Shown one piece after another: positions 1 to 8,200 of a DNA stretch of 64,000 nucleotides; position 1 is the first letter of the stretch, and every line of letters starts with the position of its first letter. The stretch comes from Epithemia pelagica (Eukaryota; Bacillariophyta; Bacillariophyceae; Surirellales; Surirellaceae): assembly GCA_946965045.2 (NCBI GenBank), contig OX337228.1:1550001-1614000 (forward strand). Reading direction: 5' to 3'. Below the pieces are notes generated by a model. That model was not told the DNA's origin and ran no database searches. It saw only the letters and a list, made by a program, of their open reading frames with translations. The position numbers were made by a program, and so were the translations under genes.

Positions 1-1406
1 TTGGCTGGCAATTCTCGCTGCTGCTGCAAGAGCGTGATGATAGTCTCGAGGGCCCGTGCTTGACCCGAGTCTCCACAGAGGGCACATTTTCCCTGGATAG
101 AAGCCGAAAGTGTTTGGGTGTTGTTGGACCGCCACCGTCGTGCCACTTCCAGTCCCAAACGGGTACTGACATAATGTTTCATCAGTGGATCCTGGGGATC
201 AATTCCGGTACCGGAGGGTGCACAATAGGTGGCACCCAACTCCATGAGAGCTTGATTGACATGTCCGGGTCGACTTTGATCGCCCGCCTCGACGAGTTGT
301 TGCGCCAAGTTCCATCCCAGCTTGTCCTTGAGCATGGGTGCCTTGACATCAATGGCAATGCCCCGCAAGCGGGCCAAGACCCGACACACATTGCCATCCA
401 CGACAGGGACCGTCACCTGGTAGGCAATGGAGGCAATCGCACTCGCTGTATACCGACCCACACCCGGCAATTGCAACAACCCCTCGACCGTCGTGGGCAA
501 TTGACCGTCCAAGGTTTGAACCACGGATTGAGCGGCTTGGTGCAAGAGTCGACCTCGGCGATAAAAGCCCAATCCGGCCCAATGCGCATTAATTTGTTCG
601 TCCGTGGCGGCGGCCAACTCCTGAATGGTTGGAAAGGAGTTCATCCACCGCACCCAATAGGGAATGACCGCTTCCACGCGTGTTTGTTGCAGCATGATTT
701 CACTCACCCAAATGCCATAGGCTGACACAGGGAAAGCAGTGGTAGTGGTCGTAGTTGTATCTGTTTTTTCGGTTTGTGATACTGACTGTGGACTGGACGT
801 TGATGCCCGTTTCTTCTTGTTGTTGTTGGTGGTGGGTGCAAAATAGTCTTGAATCGAGGACTGCTGCGCGGAGGATCGTTTGCCCATTGGTTTTGCCTCA
901 CTACTATTCTTCTTCTTCTTCTTCTTCTTCTTGTCGGCAAAATTGGCCGTACTGCCATCCCATGGAGGAGGATCGCCCCGCCATGGCAAGTGACGACGAT
1001 GCGCGTCGTACCAGTCCAACAAGCGTTGTCGAATCTCTGTCGCTTCCTCGGGGGAAAACAAATGAAAGTCGAAACTATCATGAGACAACCATTCATCCAG
1101 GAGCACCGAATCGTTTCGTTCTTCTTGTTGAGTCTTGGTACTGTCGGCCGTCAGTGATACTGAAACTGTGGTGTCGATCTCCTGCTCCTCCTCGGTCTTG
1201 ACCATGGTCATTCTTTGTCTTGTTCTGGGCCGCATCCTGCTGCTGGGTCCACCAGGACGGACAATGACGGTCGAAGAACCACAAATCCAACCAGCCGATG
1301 CAGCTCCAATCCAACGTCTCGGACTGGGCCACAACGACGACGACGGCGACGATGCCAACCACAAGCACGAGCTACCAATCCCCCCAATGCGAGACAGGAG
1401 GAGCAT
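1..1406 (-). CDS. MUTYH: MutY-type A/G-specific adenine DNA glycosylase (3' end beyond window)
   Basis: Removes adenine mispaired with 8-oxoguanine in base excision repair. Reading right to left from the ATG at 1406, a hydrophobic/basic leader (about 65 residues, possible organelle targeting) is followed by the catalytic core: LPWR (140-143), GIWVSEIMLQQT with the catalytic Glu, the helix-hairpin-helix LPGVGRYTASAI, and VVDGNVCRVLARL with the catalytic Asp. The frame is open for 468 codons to the window edge. Two oddities: about 85 residues lie between LPWR and AYGIW where the family usually has roughly ten, including a run of eight Lys and a PCNA-binding motif; and the iron-sulfur cysteines are rearranged (Cys395, then CxxC at 441-444, no fourth Cys before the edge). 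The insert could instead be a 231-nt in-frame intron (952-722). Family assignment is secure; start and insert are less so. Confidence 0.88.
   Translation of the reverse strand, partial: MLLLSRIGGIGSSCLWLASSPSSSLWPSPRRWIGAASAGWICGSSTVIVRPGGPSSRMRPRTRQRMTMVKTEEEQEIDTTVSVSLTADSTKTQQEERNDSVLLDEWLSHDSFDFHLFSPEEATEIRQRLLDWYDAHRRHLPWRGDPPPWDGSTANFADKKKKKKKKNSSEAKPMGKRSSAQQSSIQDYFAPTTNNNKKKRASTSSPQSVSQTEKTDTTTTTTTAFPVSAYGIWVSEIMLQQTRVEAVIPYWVRWMNSFPTIQELAAATDEQINAHWAGLGFYRRGRLLHQAAQSVVQTLDGQLPTTVEGLLQLPGVGRYTASAIASIAYQVTVPVVDGNVCRVLARLRGIAIDVKAPMLKDKLGWNLAQQLVEAGDQSRPGHVNQALMELGATYCAPSGTGIDPQDPLMKHYVSTRLGLEVARRWRSNNTQTLSASIQGKCALCGDSGQARALETIITLLQQQRELPA
840..863 (-). other. PIP-box-like PCNA-binding motif inside the MutY insert
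   Basis: Residues 182-189 of the MutY reading frame read QSSIQDYF, a full match to Q-x-x-[ILM]-x-x-[FY]-[FYW]. It follows a Lys-rich, NLS-like stretch and precedes NNNKKKR. Human MUTYH also binds PCNA, but through a C-terminal motif; here it would sit within the catalytic domain. Absent if the segment is spliced out. Confidence 0.5.
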
Positions 1407-1739
1407 GGTCGTCTCCGCGACAGAAAAAATGAGACAGACAGCATTGGCAACGATTCTCCTCTAGCTAGAAGTTTTGAGACATCCAGTACCGGTAGTCTAC
1501 ATAGATATACGTATGTACCATCGATGTGTTACTCCTCAGCGATTGGGAGTCATGAGGATTAGTGATTCAAATTCTTTTTCACCTCCAATTTACGACAGAT
1601 GTGCGACCCAATGATTCGCTCCTGCTTGGGAGTAGCTATGTATGTACTGACATTAAGGCGACACTAAAGCGACCGCGGAGCCTTTTTTGCATCCGCGGCA
1701 AAAGTTTTTCATTTTCTGCGTGTGTGGTTGCTTTGGACC

Positions 1740-3144
1740 ATGTCGTCCAGTGACGAAACGTATTTGGAAGGCTTCATTGAGGGTCTTGCGACATTGCCCA
1801 ATGAAGTCCGACGAAATCTGGAATTGATGAAAGATCTCGACAAATCCTCGGGGTGAGTAAGAAGAAGTGAATCGTGAATCGCACATGCCACGGTCTGTAC
1901 AAATATGGCAATCTTGGGCTCTCACCCAATTGCTCTCACCAATGATTGTCGTGTTTGCTCAATGTTCTTCTATAGCTCCAAAGCGGATGAGTTACTCAAA
2001 CTGCAAGATCAATACCTCCAACATATACAACAAAAGCTGGCTCACACTCGTGTGGTTCAACGTCCCGACACGGGTGCCATTGTGGGTCTTGAGTTGATTC
2101 TGCCGGGACAACAAGAACAACAACAGTCTCCTCCGGAACATGCCTTTGTACCGACGGTCGATGAACTCTTTGAATATACCTACCATCCTCAGCTCTACAC
2201 GAGTATCGAACGATTGCAACACGAGTGTTTGCAAAAGGCCGAAGAAAAAATGGCGGTTGCGCAACAAACGCATGAATTGGTCGATGCGCAAGTTCAACGA
2301 TTGGATCGGGATTTGGCAGCCATGGAAGCCTTGTTACAGGTACGTCGTATCATTATTATTATTCTTGTGATTAGAGTTGTTGTTTTTTCATTGGAGCAAA
2401 CCTTTTTCGTGAGGCGAATGAGGACGAGGAGGATTCGCTCTCCTGCGCGTTTGTTTTTGCCGTTTGTGTGTATGTTTGTGTGTGTGTGTATGTTTATATA
2501 TATTCCTGAACGAGTTACCCTCTCCACCTTGCTGGATCTCACCACTTATATATATTCTTCCATGATGATCATGATACAAATATAATTAGGCCACGGGAGA
2601 CTTTGATTCCGGTGCCTTGGCCAAACCCAATGACTTGGCCGCCTGTCAAGTCTCACTGGGCAGTGAATGGATCTTGGCCAAGGTGTTGAGTCATGATCCC
2701 TCCACGGACATGTACCAATTGGCCGATGAAGATGTGGAAAGCAACAAGGGTACGTATTATGATTCTGATGATTCTTCTGTTGTCGTGGTATGATTCTGTA
2801 TCGTATGGTGGTAAAGTATTGGATTGTGAAAGGTTGGTCTTGGCTTGTCTCACAACACACACTCTCTCTACACGCGCTTCCGTCCTGTGCTGTTACATTC
2901 AGTCTTTCATTTGCCAGCTCCTCAAGTCAAGATACTGTATACCATTGAAAAATTGCGGTCGGGCGATGCCGTCTATGCCATTTATCCCGAAACCACCTCC
3001 TTTTATCAAGCCACGGTCGTGCAGGCACCTCGTCGACAACAGGGTGGTGCCATTGTCATGGTGAATTTTCACGACGATGCCGATGAGTTTGGTGTCACGC
3101 ATGACAAGGCGGTTCCCTTGAAACATGTCATGCCGCCACCCTAA
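1740..3144 (+). CDS. ING N-terminal domain fused to SGF29-type tandem Tudor domain
   Basis: Four exons (1740-1852, 1976-2339, 2590-2749, 2903-3144) give 292 residues; all junctions are GT-AG and keep frame. Residues about 8-159 are an ING-family N-terminal domain: LEGFIEGLATLPNEVRRNL and LMKDLD at the start, and the hallmark AQQTHELVDAQVQRLDRDL near 130-155. From about 180 the protein is an SGF29 tandem Tudor: EWILAKVLS in the first Tudor, then AVYAIYPETTSFYQATVV and VNFHDDAD in the second. The methyl-lysine pocket positions known for SGF29 are kept (Tyr240, Tyr247, Phe268, Asp270). No PHD finger follows. ING proteins usually read H3K4me3 with a PHD and SGF29 reads it with this Tudor pair, so the inferred role is an H3K4me reader subunit of a histone acetyltransferase or deacetylase complex. 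Confidence 0.8.
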
Positions 3145-3220
3145 CAAAAGATGAAGGGAAGAAGAAGAAGGCAAGCACTTGCACAAGCACGAGTTTGTTG
3201 TGGGACATTGCTCAGACAGG

Positions 3221-3288
3221 TTGCTTTTTCTGGAGTAAACACATTGCTTTTGCGCAGAGCAAACACTTGCTTTTCGTGGAGCAAACTG
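3221..3288 (+). repeat. Three imperfect 22-23 bp tandem repeats
   Basis: Units at 3221-3243, 3244-3266 and 3267-3288 each begin TTGCTTTT and end in GAGTAAAC or GAGCAAAC, so each is itself partly palindromic (TTGCT...AGCAA). They lie just after the stop of the ING-SGF29 gene. The rest of 3145-3455 shows no gene. Confidence 0.7.
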
Positions 3289-3455
3289 TATCAGCCGAGT
3301 GCAAACGGAGTTGGAAGTGGAATGCTTGCTACGAGGTGGTCTCTCTTACTAGTAGGTAGTATGAGCTGTGTCAATGACGGCAATGGCGAGGAAGAACGCG
3401 AATATGCCACCTTGGAGCCACTTTCAGTCGGTCCTATAGGAATGGTATAGCTTTC

Positions 3456-4013
3456 TCGAAGCAAAATGTCATATCATCACACAAACAATAGCACTGCTTG
3501 TGTCTCTTGTGATTAGTCCGTTGCTCCCGCTATTACACGATATCTTATTGCATGGCCGTCACGTGTCGTTGCACCATGTCAGCGTCCGGGATCCTCTGAA
3601 ATGGTGGTAGTGGTGCCTTGTCTGGTTGTTGTTGCGCGTGTAATGATGACAATGGCAATGACTCGCTCTCCTCGGACGACAACAACTGATGGAGCAGGAA
3701 GAGTATCGAGCGATCCCAATTGGTCGTACGGTGCTGGGCCTTTTCCAGGTCCTCCTCCTCCGCTTCTTTGGTTTCTGCTGCTGTCATGCTTTGACGGTTG
3801 CGGGTCCGGATCCACTCGTTCGGATGGTGGTGGAGTTGGTGGCACATAGTCCACCAGTACCTTGACAGGCACCTTGACAATGGTTAATAAGACATTTGGA
3901 TTGGTGTTCGTGTTGCTCCAGTCGTTGGCTTACAACCTCAAAACCACTTTCGCTGGGGGGTATATGTTTGTCGTTTCAATGTGTCGCTTTGACTTCCGCT
4001 GGCACAGAGGTCC
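3456..4013 (-). pseudogene. Decayed partial copy of the 3' half of the 6510-8066 gene
   Basis: This stretch aligns by eye over its full length with about 6411-6955, in the same orientation, including the shared 3' flank (TCATATCATCACACAAACAA) and the C-terminal coding part. The peptide VKVLVDYVPPTPPPSERVDP is kept (3812-3871), but downstream the frame is lost through several small indels, so the usual C-terminus PLPPFQRIP...MTAMQ is in another frame. Similarity is good to about 3930, patchy to 4013, and then stops. It is a dead duplicate, not a working gene. Confidence 0.82.
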
Positions 4014-4107
4014 ACATCCACAGGTCCACAGCACTTTTTATACTACAGTAAGAACTTTTTGTACCGCCGGGAAGTAGTCACGTGCGGGTCGCGCGGTTTC
4101 CCTCTCC

Positions 4108-4152
4108 TGTGTGACACTGGTGTGACACTTGCGTGACACTTGTGTGACACTT
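4108..4152 (+). repeat. Four tandem copies of an 11-bp GTGTGACACTT-like unit
   Basis: The core TGACACT recurs four times at 11-bp spacing, immediately upstream of the RHS/Crinkler-type ORF. A plausible 5'-UTR intron follows (donor GTAAGT near 4169, acceptor TTATTATTGCAG ending at 4233). No function is evident. Confidence 0.7.
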
Positions 4153-4294
4153 CTTCCAGGAAGACACAGTAAGTTTCTAAAAACTCCATACCAGACTGTG
4201 TAGGTAGTTCGTCTCACATTTTTATTATTGCAGACAAATCGAAAGTTCGATGACGGTTGAAGACTTTGCAGATTGTGGACGCCTCTTATGACTT

Positions 4295-5896
4295 ATGATA
4301 GATGAGATCATGTCCTCTCCACTAATACTATCCAACATGACAATCATTGATCCCTCCAAGTTGTTTCCAGACCGGTCGTTTCCCGCGAATGGAGAAACAC
4401 TGGATCTTTCTCCACTCAAGAATCTCGTGGCGAGTGGCGCCGAATTCTTCCTTCCTCGGCAACTCTATGTGCGGCAGGAAATGCGTCAACTCTTCCAAGA
4501 ACTGACAGAAATTCCAGTCCTCACCAAGATTGTATCTGGCTCGCCTGGAATCGGGAAATCGGTGACCTGCTTCCTCACCGCGCTGTACCGCGCTTGGAAT
4601 GGCAAGAAGAGTGTCTTCTTCTTTCGTTGGACAAAAAATTCGAATGAACGTGCCAGTGCATTTTTGATATGCAAGAACGATGCGGGATCTCTTCAGATCC
4701 AGTTCGCTCGCGATATTCTGAAAAATAGAGGGCCACAAGAGACATACAACAGTCTTCTGCAAGAGCTTCCGGATACTCGGGATGTGTACAATATGGTAGA
4801 CGGACTACTCGTCACGGAGGTGGAGTTTGTGACAGAACTCGACACTCTCTGTACATCTGGAAGAGGAGACAAAATTACAAGTGAAAAGAGCATTGGACCA
4901 ATCCCCGATTGGGAAGAAATTGAGGAAGAGAGACAACGCAAAGTTCGCCTCCAGAGTACGGCCAATATTGTCATGGGTGCTTGGCAAGTGGATGACATGA
5001 AGTGTGCAATCACAGCTTGCTGTGTTGGTAATGATGAGAGATTTGATGAGGAGTTATTCGAGGAAATATATTATGTTACGGGGGGTCGGATTCGTGAAGC
5101 TGTCTCCATGTACAGGAAAAAGGAGGTGAGCACCATTTATGCCGATAATGTTGTCAAGAGAGTCTCCGTAGTAGCTTCAGCAAAATTGGCACTAGCTCGA
5201 ACAGATCAAAGATCTACGTCGGATCACGTAGACGCCCTACGTTCAATATTCCGTAGACCAATGCAAGGTGATGTCTGGGATGAAGTTGACATTATTGTTG
5301 ATAGTCAATACATGATACACAAACTACATGAGAAGGTTGATGGAGAGGAACTACTGAACTCATATCACTCTGCGAGAGATTGTGGGTATTACAAGGCAGC
5401 CGCTGACTACTTTGAAGAACTTATGCATTGGCAGCTTTCTCAGCCAGGCGTATTCCCTTCCATTTCCGACTCCTTAAAGGGACAAGGAACGGCTTCCGAA
5501 GGTGTCCAGATGCTCAAGACGACGAATTGTTATTGGATGCCCAGCACTCCGAACTTTGTCAATATTGACGCCGCTATAGTGCGACCAGACATGCACGTGT
5601 GGTGTTTTCAATACACAACAGGACAAAGTCACACCTACAAGAAGAGACGCCTCCGTCCTAAGTTTCTCAATGTTCTCAACCAATCTTTTGTACAGCAGGT
5701 CCAGGATGTTACAGTTATCTTTGTGGTCCCAACTGGCACAACGTTTTCGACTCCAGATACTGGTGGAGAATGTAATACAAAAGTGGTGACTGTTGATTGC
5801 GAAAACATGGACGTGTTGCGTGCAAGCTTGACAAATTTGATTGAAACCGTGGCAACCACTGCAAGCGTAGCGACTTCCCAAGCAAAAACCACTTGA
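4295..5896 (+). CDS. Crinkler/RHS-type P-loop NTPase with restriction-endonuclease-like C-terminus
   Basis: Uninterrupted 533-codon ORF; a TGA at 4289 in the same frame fixes the N-terminal limit (ATG 4295, or 4310). A Walker A motif GSPGIGKSV is at residues 82-90, preceded by YVR, as in the trypanosome retrotransposon-hot-spot (RHS) and oomycete Crinkler NTPases. A segment YYVTGGRIREA near 260-270 resembles the sensor/lid part of such ATPases. Near 422-447, FVNIDAAIVRPD followed by WCFQYTTGQSH resembles the core of their PD-(D/E)xK-like nuclease domain (Asp, then Q-x-T and His). There is no signal peptide or LFLAK header, so it is not a classical secreted Crinkler. It sits between a decayed duplicate and a truncated MIF-like gene. 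Family assignment is from motifs only; activity is not shown. Confidence 0.6.
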   Translation: MIDEIMSSPLILSNMTIIDPSKLFPDRSFPANGETLDLSPLKNLVASGAEFFLPRQLYVRQEMRQLFQELTEIPVLTKIVSGSPGIGKSVTCFLTALYRAWNGKKSVFFFRWTKNSNERASAFLICKNDAGSLQIQFARDILKNRGPQETYNSLLQELPDTRDVYNMVDGLLVTEVEFVTELDTLCTSGRGDKITSEKSIGPIPDWEEIEEERQRKVRLQSTANIVMGAWQVDDMKCAITACCVGNDERFDEELFEEIYYVTGGRIREAVSMYRKKEVSTIYADNVVKRVSVVASAKLALARTDQRSTSDHVDALRSIFRRPMQGDVWDEVDIIVDSQYMIHKLHEKVDGEELLNSYHSARDCGYYKAAADYFEELMHWQLSQPGVFPSISDSLKGQGTASEGVQMLKTTNCYWMPSTPNFVNIDAAIVRPDMHVWCFQYTTGQSHTYKKRRLRPKFLNVLNQSFVQQVQDVTVIFVVPTGTTFSTPDTGGECNTKVVTVDCENMDVLRASLTNLIETVATTASVATSQAKTT

Positions 5897-5964
5897 ACCA
5901 TTGCATCCACGGTGAACCGTTGAGCTAGTCACAATTGCGTCGTGCTTTGGGTCCATTGTCATAC

Positions 5965-6188
5965 CAACCTTTCATGAGTTCCACTTTTTTGCTTCCGAAA
6001 TTGACATTGGTCGTCAACAACAAGGATGGATCTCCCGGCAATTTGCAAAAGGGATGAACAGGAAGAGAAGACTCCTCGTTCGTGGTCCTCGTTGAACCCG
6101 CCGGGTCCAGAATCGTAGTGTCATCGTGATCCTCATCATCATCATCCCTGTTTGGCGAGGAGGAGGCCTGGAGGAGCGAGGAGGACAT
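5965..6188 (-). pseudogene. MIF-like gene truncated after its first exon
   Basis: From ATG 6188 the frame gives an acidic low-complexity leader and then PFCKLPGDPSLLLTTNVNFG and SKKVELMKG, resembling the N-terminal strand and helix of macrophage-migration-inhibitory-factor-like proteins of algae. The frame ends at GGTTG|GTATGA, a good splice donor that would continue ...MKGC as expected, but no second exon is present: within about 70 bp lies the stop of the oppositely oriented RHS/Crinkler-type ORF, and nothing MIF-like was seen to the left of that ORF. An upstream hydrophobic reading frame (ATG 6406) lies in a different frame. I read this as a gene broken inside intron 1. Confidence 0.5.
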
Positions 6189-6509
6189 GGTATTCGATTG
6201 CGCCGCTGTAGTACAACGAGACCCTAGATGCTGGACAATGTTGGACGAATGGGAGAAAAGCACTCCACCAAATCAGTCCACAAGAAGAAGAAGGATACGA
6301 CAACAACAAGAAGAAGAAACGAACGGCAAGGATTGAGACGACTCATAGAGAAGGGCGGCAACCAGCAGAACGCCATGGAGAGAACAACCAGGAACGATGC
6401 TACCATATGGTATTGCGTTCTCGAATCAAAATGTCATATCATCACACAAACAATAGCACTGCTTGTGTCTCTTGTGATTAGTCCGTTGCTACCGCTATTT
6501 CACGATATC

Positions 6510-8066
6510 TTATTGCATGGCCGTCATGAGTCGTTGTACCATGTCAGCGTCCTCCGGGATCCTCTGAAATGGTGGTAGTGGTGCCTTGTCTGGTTGTCGC
6601 TGTTCTTGTGATGATGACAACTCGCTCCCCTCAGACGACACCAACAACTGATGGAGCAGGGAGAGTATCGTGCGATCCCAATTGGTCGTATGGTTCTTGA
6701 CCTTTTCCAAGTCCTCCTCCTCCTCCTCCGCTTCTTCTTTGGTTTCTTCCGGATCGACTCGTTCGGATGGTGGTGGAGTTGGTGGCACGTAGTCCACCAG
6801 TACCTTGACAGGCACCTTGACAATGGTTAATAAGACATTAGGATTGGTGTTCGTGTTGCTCCAGTCGTTGGCAGTTGTCTGGTCGTCGTCGTCGTTTGTC
6901 GTTTCATTGTGTACAGATGTGTCGTGGACCAATCGTTCCGCTGGCACAGAGGTCCGCCGTTTTGCGGTGTTGTTGTTGTTGTTGTCTGCTGGTTCGGGTG
7001 CAAGACGACTATGGACCAATCCCACGGCCTTGCGAGTCCGACTGCGGTCCGCAGCATCATCCATGTCCAGGCTTCCGGGTAGTAGATAAAGAGACCCCAC
7101 CGTCCAGGGCAAGGTGGGTCGTGCTTGTTCTTCCGTTTGACTGCCAATAATCATGGCACTGCTGGTCGAACTGGTTCCCAAGGATTGCAACACATGATGC
7201 GGCGGCAACTGTCTCACCCAAATCAATCGATGCGAGGCGGATCCATATTCACACAATGGTTCGGCATGGAGGGGCAATGTCCAGTGCCATACCGAGACTT
7301 GGCCCTGTCGTTTGTACAAGATTCGTTCTTGTGTCGGACGACGAGGAATCGTGGGAGCAAACGCCTGCCATTGTTGTTGAACTTGTTCTTGAATTTGTTG
7401 ATTATTTCTATGTTCTTGTACAGCACGGGCAATGGAATCCGGCAATCGGGAAGAGGGTGGAGCACCTTCGTCGCAACACTCACAGAATCCCCCTCCTTGT
7501 CCTCCTCCTCCCATAAAGGCAAAGGTCATGGACGACAAAAAATCCATGGTGGTATCCATATTGGTTTCCGGAAACGTTTGGCTCATGAGTTCTGCCACGG
7601 TGGGTGTTTCATCCTCTTCGTCGTTTGGATTCTTGGTATTCATGGTTTCAGCTGCAGTACCAGCAGTAGAAGTATCGTTTGGTTTGATCCGTTTGGCGGG
7701 TGGAGGTGCCTCCTCCTCCGCATTCGTTGGGGGTTCCAACATGGTTGGATCCCCCCACGAAAACTCGGACAAGGTCTCTTGCAAGAGTCGTCGTTCTTCT
7801 TGCGCCGCTCGTTCGGCATTTCTCCTCATGGTACTTGTTGTTGTCGTGGTGGTAACAAGGTCGGTGCCACGACTGGTGTTGTCACCTATGAATGTTGTTG
7901 TTGTTGTGGTTGGCAGTAGTGTCTCCAATGGCACGGCTGCATTATCTGTAACGGAGGATGATGATGCATTACTGAGAAACAGCGACGACGATGAGGGTAT
8001 TGTAGGAGGAGCCTGTTCCTCCCATGCTGCCGTTCCATCTGTGGTGATATGGACCGCGTCGTTCAT
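6510..8066 (-). CDS. Hypothetical low-complexity protein, 518 residues
   Basis: Intact single-exon ORF starting at 8066. Family not recognised. Visible parts: a Ser/Thr-rich N-terminus; an EERRLLQETLSEFSWGDP segment near 92-109; a possible nuclear localisation motif PPPAKRIKP; a Gly/Cys patch GGGFCECCDEG; a central folded-looking region (about 240-345, RPTQERILYKRQGQVSVWHW onward) rich in Trp and Leu; then acidic and Pro-rich tails including VKVLVDYVPPTPPPSERVDP and an EEAEEEEEDLEK run. Its 3' half is the parent of the decayed copy at 3456-4013. Its start faces the 11411 gene; before the retrotransposon inserted, the two start codons were about 155 bp apart. Confidence 0.75.
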   Translation of the reverse strand: MNDAVHITTDGTAAWEEQAPPTIPSSSSLFLSNASSSSVTDNAAVPLETLLPTTTTTTFIGDNTSRGTDLVTTTTTTSTMRRNAERAAQEERRLLQETLSEFSWGDPTMLEPPTNAEEEAPPPAKRIKPNDTSTAGTAAETMNTKNPNDEEDETPTVAELMSQTFPETNMDTTMDFLSSMTFAFMGGGGQGGGFCECCDEGAPPSSRLPDSIARAVQEHRNNQQIQEQVQQQWQAFAPTIPRRPTQERILYKRQGQVSVWHWTLPLHAEPLCEYGSASHRLIWVRQLPPHHVLQSLGTSSTSSAMIIGSQTEEQARPTLPWTVGSLYLLPGSLDMDDAADRSRTRKAVGLVHSRLAPEPADNNNNNTAKRRTSVPAERLVHDTSVHNETTNDDDDQTTANDWSNTNTNPNVLLTIVKVPVKVLVDYVPPTPPPSERVDPEETKEEAEEEEEDLEKVKNHTTNWDRTILSLLHQLLVSSEGSELSSSQEQRQPDKAPLPPFQRIPEDADMVQRLMTAMQ

Positions 8067-8200
8067 GGTGGATGTGATGGGGTTTTTTTTTCAAACCAAA
8101 AATTTGGGGGAGGGTGACGCAATCAAAACCCGAACACAAAAGCGACATAAAAGCGACTGAAAGCACGACACGAGAAGTCGGCGGCAATCTTGACGCCATA
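8067..8200. promoter_or_regulatory. Remnant of a divergent promoter split by the retrotransposon
   Basis: Joining 8067-8200 to 11391-11410 reconstructs a compact intergenic region of about 155 bp between two divergently oriented genes (8066 minus and 11411 plus), which would be a shared promoter. The non-LTR element now separates the halves. No TATA box is obvious. The assignment rests on arrangement only. Confidence 0.45.
8183..8200. repeat. Target-site duplication, left copy
   Basis: ggcaatcttgacgccata, identical over 18 bp to 11373-11390. The retrotransposon begins directly after it. Confidence 0.93.

Noticed and set aside
722-952. 231-nt in-frame GT-AG intron in MutY
   Set aside because: Not fully excluded, but the segment has no stop over 77 codons and contains a complete PIP box and NLS-like run, so coding is preferred.
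4014-4294. Possible second exon of the MIF-like gene on the minus strand
   Set aside because: Reading all minus frames here and in 3151-3456 gave nothing MIF-like.
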